Below, in pieces: positions 17,469 to 27,700 of a stretch of 60,865 bases of DNA. Position 1 is the stretch's first letter. Each line of letters starts with the position of its first letter. The translations under genes and the position numbers were made by a program. Source of the DNA: DATLFA01 sp039934635 (GTDB lineage Bacteria > Actinomycetota > Acidimicrobiia > Acidimicrobiales > WLNW01). The notes beneath the pieces were generated by a model. It had not been told where the DNA came from. It did no database searches and worked only from the letters and a program-made list of their open reading frames with translations. Where the stretch lies: contig JBDTLT010000012.1 of NCBI GenBank assembly GCA_039934635.1, forward strand, positions 1-60,865, in the 5' to 3' direction.

Positions 17469-18551
17469 TCAGAACTCTTCGTCGAAGGCGACGTCGCCCT
17501 CGATGCCGATCTGATAGGCGGAGACGCTGCGCTCGAAGAAGTTGGTGAGCTCTTGCACGTCTTGGAGTTCCATGAACGAGAACGGGTTCTTGGACCCGTA
17601 GCGCTTGCCCAGGCCGAGCTGCAGCAGTCGTTGGTCGGCGACGAACTGGAGATAGTGGCGGGTGTCGGACGTCGACATGCCCGGCACGCCCTGGCCGAGG
17701 ATGTCCTGCGCGAACTGGAACTCGCATTCCACGGCTTCTTCGACCATGTCGTTGATGCGCTGGCGCAGGTCGTCGTCGAAGAGCTCGGGCTCTTCGGCGC
17801 GGACCTGCTCGATGACCGACAGTGCAAAGTTCATGTGCATCGACTCGTCGCGAAAGACCCAGTTGGTGCCGGCGGCGAGCCCGTTGAGCAGACCCTTGGA
17901 TCGCAGGAAGTAGACGTAGGCGAAGGCGGCGAAGAAGAACAGGCCCTCGATGCACGTGGCGAAGCAGATGAGATTGAGGAGGAACTGCTTGCGCGACTCG
18001 GGATCGTCGAGATGGTCGAGATGGTTGATCGAATCGATCCACTTGAAGCAGAAGTCGGCCTTCATGCGGATCGACGGGATGTTCTCGATGGCGGAAAACG
18101 CCTCGGCCCGCTGCTCGAGATCGGGGATATAGCTGTCGAGCAGCGTTAGGTAGAACTGTACGTGCAACGCTTCTTCGAAGAGTTGCCGGCTGAGATACAA
18201 GCGTGCTTCGGGCGCGTTGATGTGCTTGTAGAGATTGAGCACCAAGTTGTTGGAGACGATCGAGTCGCCGGTCGCGAAGAAGGCGACGAGCCGGTTGATG
18301 AGATGCTTTTCGGCCGGCAAGAGCTTGCGGTCGAGATCGACGAGATCATCGGAGAAGTCGATCTCTTCGACGGTCCACGTGTTGCGGATGGCATTGCGGA
18401 ACATCTCGTAGAACGCCGGGTAGCGCATCGGGCGCAGCGTGAGATTGAAGCCGGGGTCGAGCAACTTGCCCCGCGCCGCGGCCGGCGCGAGTGCAACGGT
18501 CTGTGCGGCGAGCGGGTCGAGTTGGGGGAAGGCATTCTCGATAAGGGCCAT
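17469..18551 (-). CDS. nrdB: Ribonucleotide reductase beta subunit (class Ia-type)
   Basis: This 360-residue di-iron protein shows all four helices: FFATGDSIVSNNLV, FEEALHVQFY, CIEGLFFFAAFAY and FRDESMHMNFAL. The Tyr four residues after the ligand His in EEALHVQFY occupies the radical tyrosine position, so a tyrosyl-radical R2 is expected. It supplies the radical for reduction of ribonucleotides by NrdA. The start at 18551 (MALIENAFPQLD) follows an AGGAG site 11 bases upstream. It is 52 bases downstream of nrdA, probably one transcript. The C-terminus GDVAFDEEF is the acidic tail that docks to NrdA. Confidence 0.95.
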   Translation of the reverse strand: MALIENAFPQLDPLAAQTVALAPAAARGKLLDPGFNLTLRPMRYPAFYEMFRNAIRNTWTVEEIDFSDDLVDLDRKLLPAEKHLINRLVAFFATGDSIVSNNLVLNLYKHINAPEARLYLSRQLFEEALHVQFYLTLLDSYIPDLEQRAEAFSAIENIPSIRMKADFCFKWIDSINHLDHLDDPESRKQFLLNLICFATCIEGLFFFAAFAYVYFLRSKGLLNGLAAGTNWVFRDESMHMNFALSVIEQVRAEEPELFDDDLRQRINDMVEEAVECEFQFAQDILGQGVPGMSTSDTRHYLQFVADQRLLQLGLGKRYGSKNPFSFMELQDVQELTNFFERSVSAYQIGIEGDVAFDEEF

Positions 18552-18603
18552 GAAACGGCTTACTCCTAGGGAAGATGGAAACCAGTGGGCGCGAGCGCGC
18601 GGA

Positions 18604-21036
18604 TCAGTCGCACGCCTCGCACGACTCAGGGTTTTCGAGCGAGCAGGCAATGGCCTCGGAGTCGCTGTAGACCTTGGTCGGCGCGGTTGGCGTTGTGGTC
18701 GGCGCGGCACTCGTCGTCTGGTTGATACGAGTCGCCGGTCGGGAGCGTAGGTAGTAGGTGGTCTTGAGCCCGGCTTTCCAGGCGTAGAGGTACATCGACG
18801 ACAACTTGCCGATCGTCGGTGACTCCATGAAGAGATTGAGCGACTGGCTCTGGTCGATGAACACGCCGCGCTCGGCGGCCATGTCGACGAGCGAACGCAT
18901 CGGGATCTCCCACGCAGTGCGGTAGATCGCCTTGAGTTCGTCAGGAATGCCCTCGATGTTGAGGATCGAGCCCTCGGCTCGCTTGACCTGTGACTGCATG
19001 TCTTCGTCCCACAGGCCGAGGCGTTGCAGATCGCGCACGAGGTAGCGGTTGATCTGGAGGAACTCTCCCGAAAGCGTCTCGCGCTTGAACAGGTTGGACA
19101 CCTGCGGCTCGATGCACTCGTGACAACCGGCGATCGACGCGATCGTCGCGGTCGGGGCAATGGCGATGAGCAGCGAGTTGCGCAAGCCGTGGGTGGCGAT
19201 GCGCGTGCGCAACTCGCTCCAGGCCAACTCGGTGCCGGTGGCGGCGCCCGCCAGATCGAACTGCAACTTGCCGCCCGCGGCGCGGGTATCGGCGTAGGTC
19301 GGGTGCGGGCCGAACTGCTGGGCGAGTTCGGTGGATGCCCACAGCGCATGGAAGTAGATGTGTTCGCTGATCTCGCGCGAGAGGTGGCGCGCCTCGGGCG
19401 AGTCGAAGGCCAGGCGCATCTTGAAGAACACGTCTTGCAGGCCCATCAGACCGAGCCCGACCGGACGCCATGCCGCGTTGGACTGCGCCGCGGCATCGGT
19501 GGGGTAGTAGTTGATGTCGATCACGCGATCGAGGAAGGGCACGGCAACGCGCACGACCTCGCCGAGGCGATCGAAATCGAATGAGCGCACGGTGATGCCG
19601 TCATTGGTGTCTTCGTCGACGAGCGCACCGAGGTTGATCGAACCGAGGTTGCACACTGCGGTCTCGGCCTGGCTCGTGACCTCGATGATCTCGGTGCACA
19701 GGTTGGAGAGGTGCACGACGCGGCCCTTGGTGCCGGTCTGGTTGCACCGTTCGTTGGATGGATCTTTGAACGTCATCCAGCCGTTGCCGGTCTGTGCGAG
19801 CGAGCGCATCATGCGGCTGTAGAGCTGGCGGGCAGGGATCTGCCGCTCGTAGAGACCGGCCGACTCGGCTTCGAGGTAGGCCCGCTCGAACTCTTTGCCG
19901 TAGAGGTCGGTGAGGTGCGGGACCGCGTGCGGGTCGAACAGCGACCACATCCAGTCCTTTTCGACGCGCTCCATGAACAGGTCGGGGACCCAGTTGGCGA
20001 GGTTGAGGTTGTGCGCCCGGCGCGCTTCGTCACCGGTGTTGTCGCGCAACTCGAGGAAGTCTTCGATGTCGGCGTGCCACGTCTCGAGGTAGACGCACGC
20101 CGCGCCCTTGCGCTTGCCGCCCTGGTTGACCGCGCCGACCGAGCAGTCGAGCGTCTTGAGCCACGGGATGATGCCGTTGGACAACCCGTTGGTGCCGCGG
20201 ATGAGCGAGCCCTTCGACCGCACGCGGTGGTAGGCGAGGCCGATGCCGCCGGCGAACTTGGACAAGAGGGCGACGTCCTTGTAACGGTCGTAGATGGCCG
20301 AGAGATCGTCCTCGGGCGAGTCGAGCAGGTAGCAGCTCGACATCTGCGAGTGCGCGGTGCCCGAGTTGAACAGCGTCGGCGACGACGGCAGGTACGCGAG
20401 CGAAGAGATCAAGCGGTAGAAGCGAATCGCTTCTTCGGCGTTTTGGGAAAGGCCGCACGCCACGCGCATGAAGAAGTATTGCGGCGTCTCGATGACGGCT
20501 CGCTCGGTCGGATGGCGCAACAGGTAGCGGTCGTAAACCGTGCGCAGGCCGAAGAACTCGAAGCGTTGATCGTTGGTCGCTTCGATGGCGTCGTTGAGTT
20601 TGCGGAAGTTGTTGTTGACGAGCTCGAGCACGTAGTCGGCGACGAGACCCAAGCGGTGGCCGAGCGCGATCGACTGGCTGAACGAGTAGATGTCTTGGTT
20701 CTTGACTTCTTTTTCGATGTAGGTCGAGAGGAGCCGAGCCGCGAGCTTGGAGTAGTTGGGCTCTTCGACGATGAGCGACGCCGCAGTCCGGATCGACAAC
20801 TCGTCGAGCTCTTCGGTGGTCGCGCCATCGCACAGACCGCTGATGGTGCGGGTGGCGACGCGCATCACGTCGACACCGGAGAGGTTGACCGCGCAGCGGT
20901 GGACCGCCCGCACGATCTTGTTGACGTCGACCGGTTCCAGGTCACCGTTGCGCTTGCGGACACGCATCGTGACACCGTCGCTGGCGCCTGCTTCTTCGCC
21001 TGCACCCTGCACGAGCCGATCGTGGGTGATCGTCAT
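18604..21036 (-). CDS. nrdA: Ribonucleotide reductase alpha subunit
   Basis: This 810-residue protein has an N-terminal ATP-cone (MRVRKRNGDLEPVDVNKIVR, about residues 23-110) for allosteric control. The catalytic barrel holds SSCYLLDSPEDD, the NLCTEI finger-loop region and CNLGSINLG, and a flexible C-terminal tail ends ESCEACD whose cysteine pair would be re-reduced by thioredoxin or glutaredoxin. It makes all deoxyribonucleoside diphosphates with NrdB. The ATG at 21036 has GGAGGG eight bases upstream; an earlier in-frame start at 21105 is unlikely. The 242 bases upstream contain an AT-rich promoter with palindromes. No intein or truncation is visible. Confidence 0.96.
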   Translation of the reverse strand: MTITHDRLVQGAGEEAGASDGVTMRVRKRNGDLEPVDVNKIVRAVHRCAVNLSGVDVMRVATRTISGLCDGATTEELDELSIRTAASLIVEEPNYSKLAARLLSTYIEKEVKNQDIYSFSQSIALGHRLGLVADYVLELVNNNFRKLNDAIEATNDQRFEFFGLRTVYDRYLLRHPTERAVIETPQYFFMRVACGLSQNAEEAIRFYRLISSLAYLPSSPTLFNSGTAHSQMSSCYLLDSPEDDLSAIYDRYKDVALLSKFAGGIGLAYHRVRSKGSLIRGTNGLSNGIIPWLKTLDCSVGAVNQGGKRKGAACVYLETWHADIEDFLELRDNTGDEARRAHNLNLANWVPDLFMERVEKDWMWSLFDPHAVPHLTDLYGKEFERAYLEAESAGLYERQIPARQLYSRMMRSLAQTGNGWMTFKDPSNERCNQTGTKGRVVHLSNLCTEIIEVTSQAETAVCNLGSINLGALVDEDTNDGITVRSFDFDRLGEVVRVAVPFLDRVIDINYYPTDAAAQSNAAWRPVGLGLMGLQDVFFKMRLAFDSPEARHLSREISEHIYFHALWASTELAQQFGPHPTYADTRAAGGKLQFDLAGAATGTELAWSELRTRIATHGLRNSLLIAIAPTATIASIAGCHECIEPQVSNLFKRETLSGEFLQINRYLVRDLQRLGLWDEDMQSQVKRAEGSILNIEGIPDELKAIYRTAWEIPMRSLVDMAAERGVFIDQSQSLNLFMESPTIGKLSSMYLYAWKAGLKTTYYLRSRPATRINQTTSAAPTTTPTAPTKVYSDSEAIACSLENPESCEACD

Positions 21037-21128
21037 GGTTTTAGCCCTCCATCCAGCCATTACAAGCGGCGCCGCGGCGCTGCATGCCCCGAGCCCGAAC
21101 TCCACCCAAGTCGGACTAGGGGTTCACT

Positions 21129-21158
21129 ATTACATGGCTGTAATTACACTGCTGTCAA
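21129..21158 (-). promoter_or_regulatory. nrdA promoter with overlapping AT-rich palindromes
   Basis: On the minus strand, TTGACA (21153-21158) and TGTAAT (21129-21134) are 18 bases apart. Overlapping the -10 and spacer are two perfect dyads, ATTACATGGCTGTAAT (21129-21144) and TGTAATTACA (21139-21148). This looks like an operator for a repressor. It does not match the usual NrdR box (ACACWATATNTTGTGT), although the 16-base length is the same. The leader would be about 85 bases. Confidence 0.55.
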
Positions 21159-21278
21159 GAGGAAGTTGGGGCCGTCGTAACGGCTCCGTAATTTCGGCGT
21201 CATCTGCCGGTAATGGGCTCATCGTGGACGGCGTCGCGGGAACAGATGTTCTATCACGGGCCGAAACGATGCGCCGGC

Positions 21279-23021
21279 TCACCCGAGTTGGCTCAGCACC
21301 GCGTCGAGCCAATCCTTCCAGCCGGGGCAGGCCGACAGGTTGCCGCACCACGGCGTCCGCGGTGGGATGACCGTCGAACCGATCTGCAGTTGAGGGTTCG
21401 CCGCAAGTAGTTCGGTGTAGGTCTTTTCCGCTTCGGGGCTGCGCTTGACGAACGGTGCCGTCGGCACCCACACGACGCGCAAACCGTTGCCGGCGCGGGC
21501 GACTTCACCGAGCACGCGCAACTGGTCGTCGACGCTCCACGCCGGATCGGCGATCGCGAGCACCATTCCGGACAAGATGATCGGGGTCTTCGGAGTCTTC
21601 GGTTGCAACGCGGCCGTGATGGCGTTGGGATCGCCCGTCGAGAGCACCTTTGGTTGCCACCCTGCGTCGGTGAGTTGCCGCAAAATCTCGTTCGCGCTCG
21701 ACGCGGGTATGCCGCCGGCGATGAGCGAGATTGCGCGCGACGGTGTGAGTTGGGCTTTCTGATACTTGACCGCGATGTCGGTCACCTTGCGCACGTAGTC
21801 CTTGGATGGGTTGTAAGCGAAGATCGCGTTGCCGAAGCCGGTGACCGTCGACATGCGTTGATCACCGCGGTTCGCGCAGAGCAATCGTGCAGTCGCCAAC
21901 GCGGCGTCATAGAAGTTGTACGGATCCTTGTACCCGTCGTTGTTGCCGTCGGCACCCCGGTTCTTCCATGTTTCCGGTATGAATTGCATCGGCCCGACGC
22001 CGTGGTCATAGACGGGATCGCCGTCGAGCGCGCCTTTGTCGGTGTCGACGACGAGTTGGTTGCCTTCGGTTCCGTCGAGAGTCGGTCCGATGATCTCGTC
22101 GATGACGGTGCCATCGGCCATCATCGCCCGACCGCGCGCGTGGCCTGTCTCGACGTACCCGACCGCGGCGATTGCCCACCATTCCAACCCACAGGCTTGG
22201 TCGGCGATATCCACACGACGCGCCGCGCGTAGGTAGGCATCGAGCACGATCACGTTTATGTCGATCTCCGGGTACCGGGCGAAGGACCCTGTGGCGAGCT
22301 TGCGAATCAAGGCTTCGGTGTCTTCGCGCGTTGCCTTTGCGGTCTCGTATGTCGCGAGCGTGTTGCCAACCTTTTCTTCCGCTTCGTCGATGGCGATCTC
22401 GCTGACACCAACTTGCACGCGCGTTTCCGCCAGCGACGCATCGAGCGTTTTGATGCGCGCCTCTTCTTCGTGCAAGACGCGCTTCAGATATGCGGCAGCG
22501 GCTTCGTACAACCCTTCGTGGTACTGCTGACTCGATGCTTCGAGCGGATCGATCATCAGTAGCTGCGTGCCGGTGGCGACGGAGAACAGTGAACCTTGCA
22601 GTAGATCCACCATGTTGACGACGTGGCGTTGATGGTCGCGCTTCGTCCCGATCAGATCCGACGTGTCGACCGCGATCTTCTCGAGCAACGACTGGCGCAC
22701 GCGCCGGCGCCAATCGAGGTTCTCGATCTGTGCGTCGAGCTCGGCTCGCTTCGCGTCCTCCTCGACGTGTTGCGCGGTGAGACGATCACCGAGCACGGCG
22801 AGGAGGTCACGACCGAGTGAGAGACGCCGGGCCGCTTCGCTGACGACCGGGTCGGGCGGGGCGTCGATCGGGGCCGGGGCCGCCAGTGCGGGCGGGGCCT
22901 GCGCCGCGACCGGTGCGAGAGGGCAGGCCATCGCAGTGAGCGCCAGGAGAGCGGCGAGCACGATCACGGCCCGACGCGGGCGTGACCCTGGGCGCGTTCG
23001 AAGCTCCCGCGAGACGGTCAT
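21279..23021 (-). CDS. Lytic murein transglycosylase with long coiled-coil region
   Basis: This 580-residue exported protein has a signal sequence (about 1-45, RRAVIVLAALLALTAMACPLAPVAAQA). Residues 60-250 are Glu/Arg-rich helical segments likely to form coiled coil. An MltB/SLT_2-type domain (about 260-430) follows with GLEWWAIAAVGYVETGHARG, giving the catalytic Glu, and GVGPMQFIPETW. About 150 further residues include GNGLRVVWVPTAPFV and TPWCGNLSACPGW, reminiscent of the end of an SGNH-type domain. It should cleave peptidoglycan to anhydro-muropeptides at the cell wall. It is separated from nrdA by about 240 bases, and the SnoaL-like gene diverges upstream. Confidence 0.85.
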   Translation of the reverse strand: MTVSRELRTRPGSRPRRAVIVLAALLALTAMACPLAPVAAQAPPALAAPAPIDAPPDPVVSEAARRLSLGRDLLAVLGDRLTAQHVEEDAKRAELDAQIENLDWRRRVRQSLLEKIAVDTSDLIGTKRDHQRHVVNMVDLLQGSLFSVATGTQLLMIDPLEASSQQYHEGLYEAAAAYLKRVLHEEEARIKTLDASLAETRVQVGVSEIAIDEAEEKVGNTLATYETAKATREDTEALIRKLATGSFARYPEIDINVIVLDAYLRAARRVDIADQACGLEWWAIAAVGYVETGHARGRAMMADGTVIDEIIGPTLDGTEGNQLVVDTDKGALDGDPVYDHGVGPMQFIPETWKNRGADGNNDGYKDPYNFYDAALATARLLCANRGDQRMSTVTGFGNAIFAYNPSKDYVRKVTDIAVKYQKAQLTPSRAISLIAGGIPASSANEILRQLTDAGWQPKVLSTGDPNAITAALQPKTPKTPIILSGMVLAIADPAWSVDDQLRVLGEVARAGNGLRVVWVPTAPFVKRSPEAEKTYTELLAANPQLQIGSTVIPPRTPWCGNLSACPGWKDWLDAVLSQLG

Positions 23022-23133
23022 GCTGTTGCATCGGCGCGTAGCGACCGTCTTTCAATGGGCGATTGGCTCGATACCGGGTGGTTCGGGCCCGAGCGGCCCG
23101 CGCCAGAGCGGGAAATGCTGTCAGAATCCGGCC

Positions 23134-23745
23134 ATGGCCCAGTTCCCGCGCGATGAGATCGACGACCAGTTCGCCCGCTTGTATTTCACCGGTTGCGTCA
23201 AAGAAGACTGGACGGGCTGGGCCGACATGTTCACCGACGACTGCAACTACGTCGAGCACTTCTGGGGCACGCTGCACGGGTGCGCCCAGGTGAGAGCGTG
23301 GATCGACCCGGTGATGCTCGGTGTGCCCGAGATCTACACCGTGCTCGATTGGTACACGATCGACGAGCATCCGGCCGACGGCGGGCTGCCGCGGGTGATC
23401 TGGGCGCTGCAGAATCGCCGTGACAATCCTGATCCCGACGGGCCCGCGTACTTCGACTTCCCCGGCGTCTCGATCGCGTGGTACGCCGGCAACGGCCGCT
23501 GGGCCGGCGAGGAGGACTACTGGGACGTCAAGGGCGCCCGCTCGACCGCCGAGGCCTACGCCGCCGCTTGCCGCAACATGGGCGTCACCGAGCCGCTCCA
23601 GAAGATGACGCGCAAGTACTGGCCCGAGCAGGGGCCCGACTGGGCCCGGTTCGACGGTCCTCCCGAGCCGTCGTGGCTCGGCCGTGACGACATCTATCCG
23701 ATCACCAAACCGCGGGAGTTGCGCGAGATCATCGCCCGGCTCTGA
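23134..23745 (+). CDS. SnoaL/NTF2-like protein
   Basis: This 203-residue protein has a cone-fold (NTF2-like) pattern: DEIDDQFARLYFTGCVKEDWTGWADMFTDD, then FWGTLHGCAQVRAWIDPVM. Such proteins are polyketide cyclases, dehydratases or ligand-binding proteins; nothing here fixes the substrate. The C-terminal part (WPEQGPDWARFDGPPEPSWL) extends beyond a minimal SnoaL domain. A weak -10-like CAGAAT lies six bases before the ATG, so the transcript may be leaderless. It converges on the pirin gene. Confidence 0.7.
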   Translation: MAQFPRDEIDDQFARLYFTGCVKEDWTGWADMFTDDCNYVEHFWGTLHGCAQVRAWIDPVMLGVPEIYTVLDWYTIDEHPADGGLPRVIWALQNRRDNPDPDGPAYFDFPGVSIAWYAGNGRWAGEEDYWDVKGARSTAEAYAAACRNMGVTEPLQKMTRKYWPEQGPDWARFDGPPEPSWLGRDDIYPITKPRELREIIARL

Positions 23746-23790
23746 CGAAGCGCCGGCCCGCGCCCGTCTCACCGCACCGACGGTAGCGGG

Positions 23791-24660
23791 TCAGGTGCGT
23801 ACGGCGGCGATGCCACCCATGCGACCGGACTGATAGTCCTCGAACGCATCGATCAGTTGCTGGCGGGTATTCATCACGAATGGGCCGTAGCGGGCCACGG
23901 GTTCATTCAGCGGACGGCCGGCGAGCAACAAGAGTTCGACGCGTTCGTTGGCGGTGATGCTGATCGATCCGGACTCACGCTCATAGATGACGAACTCGCG
24001 CTCATTGACGAGACGTTCGTCGGGACCGACGGTGCCGGTTCCGGCAAAGAGGTAGAGACCGACGTTCGAGTCAGCGGGTAGCTCGGTCGCGAACGTTGCG
24101 CCCGGCTCGATCGTCACATGCGCATAGACGATCGGTGAATGCGTGTCGGCCACGCCGCGGAGCCCGGAAAGTTCACCGGCGACCACCCGCAAGGTGACGC
24201 CGTCGACGGTGCGCGACGGGATATCGCCCGGCTCGAACCCTTGATACGCCGGCGCAGTCATCTTCTCTGCGGCCGGCAGGTTGACCCACAGTTGGAAGCC
24301 GTGGGTGCGGCCGCCGTCACGCTTGATCGACTCGGCGGGTTGCTCGCGATGCACGATGCCGGCACCGGCGGTCATCCACTGCACACCGCCCGCGCTGATG
24401 ATGCCGTGGTTGCCTTGCGAATCAGCGTGCTCGAACGCTCCCTCCAACATGTAGGTGACGGTCTCGAACCCGCGATGCGGGTGATCGGAAGTGCCGATGG
24501 CCTTGCTCGGCGCGTGGTCTTGCGGCTCCATCTCGTCGAGCAGCAGAAACGGGTCGAACAAGTCGAGGTGGGCGGTGGGGAAGGGACGGAAGACGCCGAA
24601 CCCTTCACCTTCGTAGGTGTGTTCGGCGGGGATGATCTGGGCGATGCGACGTGTGGCCAT
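23791..24660 (-). CDS. Pirin family protein (bicupin)
   Basis: This protein of about 289 residues has metal-binding HPHRGFETVTYMLEG, the pirin signature (two His in HPHRGF plus a downstream His/Glu), followed by GGVQWMTAGAGIVHRE and the C-terminal cupin with RPLNEPVARYGPFVMNT. Pirins bind Fe(II); bacterial members can act as quercetinases or regulate central metabolism. The start could be 24660 (MATRRIAQIIPAEHT) or the ATG at 24693; the former begins at the conserved region. It lies 41 bases downstream of the ileS stop on the same strand, so it may be read through from ileS. Confidence 0.9.
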   Translation of the reverse strand: MATRRIAQIIPAEHTYEGEGFGVFRPFPTAHLDLFDPFLLLDEMEPQDHAPSKAIGTSDHPHRGFETVTYMLEGAFEHADSQGNHGIISAGGVQWMTAGAGIVHREQPAESIKRDGGRTHGFQLWVNLPAAEKMTAPAYQGFEPGDIPSRTVDGVTLRVVAGELSGLRGVADTHSPIVYAHVTIEPGATFATELPADSNVGLYLFAGTGTVGPDERLVNEREFVIYERESGSISITANERVELLLLAGRPLNEPVARYGPFVMNTRQQLIDAFEDYQSGRMGGIAAVRT

Positions 24661-24701
24661 GTGCGCGTCAACAACGCGACCCCACTTTTTCATCCACGTG
24701 A

Positions 24702-27700
24702 CTAGTTGACCACCACCGCGAAGCGGGCGTCTTGGTTCTCGAGTCGGCCCTCGTGCGCCGGCACGCGCTCAGGGAGGTCGCCATAGGCGATTTCGAGCGC
24801 CAGCACCTCACCCTTGATCATCGACTCGTGCGCCCGGATCGCGCCTTCGAGCGCCTCCGGCAAATCGACGAACAGCTTGATGCGATCGGTGACCACTAGG
24901 TCTTGCTTCTTGCGGGCTTCCTGCACCTGACGCACGAGATCGCGCGCCGTTCCCTCGTCCCGTAGTTCGTCGGTGACGATCGTGTCGAGGTTGACGACTG
25001 CGTCGTTGCCCCGCAGCGGTGCCGTGGCATCACCGTCTTTGGCTTGCAGCGCGAGCTCGAAGTCGTCGCCGCTCAGCGTGACCCCGGCCACGGCGACGGT
25101 GCCGTCGGCGTTGCTCGTCCATTCACCAGCACGCGCCGCTTTGATGACCTGTTGCACGGCACCGCCGAGGCGAGGGCCGAGCACCTTGCCATTGGGGCGC
25201 AACACGAACGTGCCGAACGCGGCGACGTCGTCGCTGAAGTCGACCGACTTCACGTTGACCTCGTCGCTGATCAGATCGGCGAACGGGCGCAGCGACTCGA
25301 TATCGCCGCCGGCAACCGTGAGCCGGCTCAGCGGCAGGCGCGTGCGCAGGCCGCGCGACTCGCGCAACGACAGCGCGGCCGAGCAGACATCGCGCACACG
25401 ATCCATCGCGGTGACCAGCGCGTCGTCGGCCGGCAGCGACGCAGGGTCGGGCCAGTCGGTGAGATGCACGGACTCATCGCCCGACAGGTTCGTGTACACC
25501 TCTTCGCAGAGGAAAGGCAGCAGCGGCGCGGCGAGACGCGTCACGGTGTGCAGCACCGTGTAGAGCGTGTCATACGCATCGTGCTTGTCTTGTTCGTGGA
25601 TGCCGCCGGCCGGAGCCCAAAACCGTTCGCGTGAGCGGCGGATGTACCAGTTGTTGAGCGCATCGAGGAACGCCTGGATGTCGGTGCACGCACCCGCGAT
25701 GTCGTATTCGTCGAGACGCTGCGTGACGCCCTCGACCAACGAGCGCGTCTTGGCGAGGATGTAGCGATCGAGCAGTTGCGTCGAGTCGGCGCGCAGGTTC
25801 GCGCGATAGCGATCGACGTTCGCGTAGAGCGTGAAGAATGTGTACGAATTCCAGATGGGGTTGAGCACCAGGCGCACGATCTCGCCGATGGCCCGACCCT
25901 CGCGGTCGATGCGCAGATCGAGGCCGCGCAAGATGGGCGACGACATCAGAAACCACCGCAGCGCGTCGGAGCCGATGGTCTCGAAGATCTCTTCGGGATC
26001 GGGGTAGTTGCGCAGCCGCTTGGATAGTTTGCGGCCATCTTCGTCGAGGACGACGCCGTGGCAGATGCAGTTCTTGAACGCGGGGCGATCGAACAGCGCC
26101 ACGGACAGCACGTGCATCGTGTAGAACCAACCGCGCGTCTGTGCGATGTACTCGACGATGAAGTCGGCGTTGTGATCGTCGACCCACGCCTTGTTCTCGA
26201 ACGGGTAATGCGCCTGCGCGAACGGCATCGACCCGGACTCGAACCAACAGTCGAGCACCTCGGGCACGCGTCGCATCATCGACTGGCCGGTCGGGTCGTC
26301 GGGGTTCGGCCGCACGAGCTCGTCGATGTAGGGACGGTGCAGGTTGGTCACCTCGACGCCGAAGTCGCGCTGCAACTCTTCGATCGACCCGTAGACGTCG
26401 GTGCGGGGATAGTCGTTGTTGTCGCTGCGCCACACCGGGATGGGCGCGCCCCAGAACCGGTTGCGCGAGATCGACCAGTCGCGCGCACCTTCGAGCCACT
26501 TGCCGAAGGCGCCGTCGCGCACGTGGCCGGGGATCCAGTTGATCTGTTGATTGAGCTCGACGATGCGGTCGCGAAACGCAGTGACCTCGACGTACCACGA
26601 CGACATGGCGCGATAGATGATCGGCGTGTCGGTGCGCCAGCAGTGCGGGTAGTTGTGCGTGTAGCTGTCGTGGCGCACGAGCCGGCCGGCGTCGCGTAGG
26701 TCGCGGATGATCTGCGGGTTGGCCTCGAACACGTTGAGGCCGGCGTAGTCGGGCACCTCTTCGGTGAATCGCCCTTCGTCGTTGACGGGCACGACGGTTT
26801 CGATACCCGCGGCGTCGGCCGCTTCTTTGTCGACCTCGCCGAAGCCCGGCGCGATGTGCACGACGCCCACACCTTCGTCGGTTTCGACGAAGTCGGCGCC
26901 CAACACCTGATGCGCATTGGGGCGGCCCGCGAAGTAGGGGAAGAGTGGTGTGTACGTGCGGCCGACGAGCTCCGAGCCCTTGACCGTCTTGACCAACGTC
27001 GCGTTGGCGAGCTCTTTCTCGTATTTGCCGACCGTCACCGCGCCGAGGATGTAACGGACCGTGTCCTCCTCGTAGACGGCGTAGTCGAGATCGGCTGACA
27101 CCGCGAGCGCGAGGTTGGACGGCAGCGTCCAGGGTGTCGTCGTCCACGCGAGCAGCCGTGTCTCGCGCCCGTCGTCTTCGGGCCGCGGCGTCAAGGTGAA
27201 CGCGACCGTCAGGGCAGGGTCTTGGCGGGGGCGAGTGGCGTCGTCGAGACGGATCTCGAAGTTGGACAGGGGAGTCTCGGCGCCCCACGAGTAGGGCATG
27301 ACCCGATATGCCTCGTAGACAAGGCCCTTGTCCCACAGCTGCTTGAACGCCCACATGACGGACTCCATGTAGCCGAGGTCCATCGTCTTGTAGTCGTTCT
27401 CGAAATCGACCCAACGCGCTTGGCGCGTGACGTAGGTTTCCCATTCTTTCGTGTAGCGCAACACCGAGGTGCGGCAGTAGTCGTTGAACTTGTCGATGCC
27501 GTACTCGTTGATGGCGCGCCGGCCCGAGACGTGCAGCTCTTTCTCGGCTTCCATCTCGGCCGGTAGGCCATGGGTGTCCCAGCCGAAGCGCCGTTCGACG
27601 CGCCGGCCCTGCATCGTCTGATAGCGGGGGATCACGTCTTTGACATAGCCGGTGAGCAAATGGCCGTAGTGGGGAAGCCCGTTGGCGAACGGCGGGCCGT

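Noticed and set aside
21129..21148. NrdR box
   Set aside because: The dyad length fits, but the bases do not match the NrdR consensus; listed as an unknown operator instead.
19711..21180. 489-codon open frame opposite nrdA
   Set aside because: It lies antisense to a fully conserved gene and is compositionally biased without motifs.
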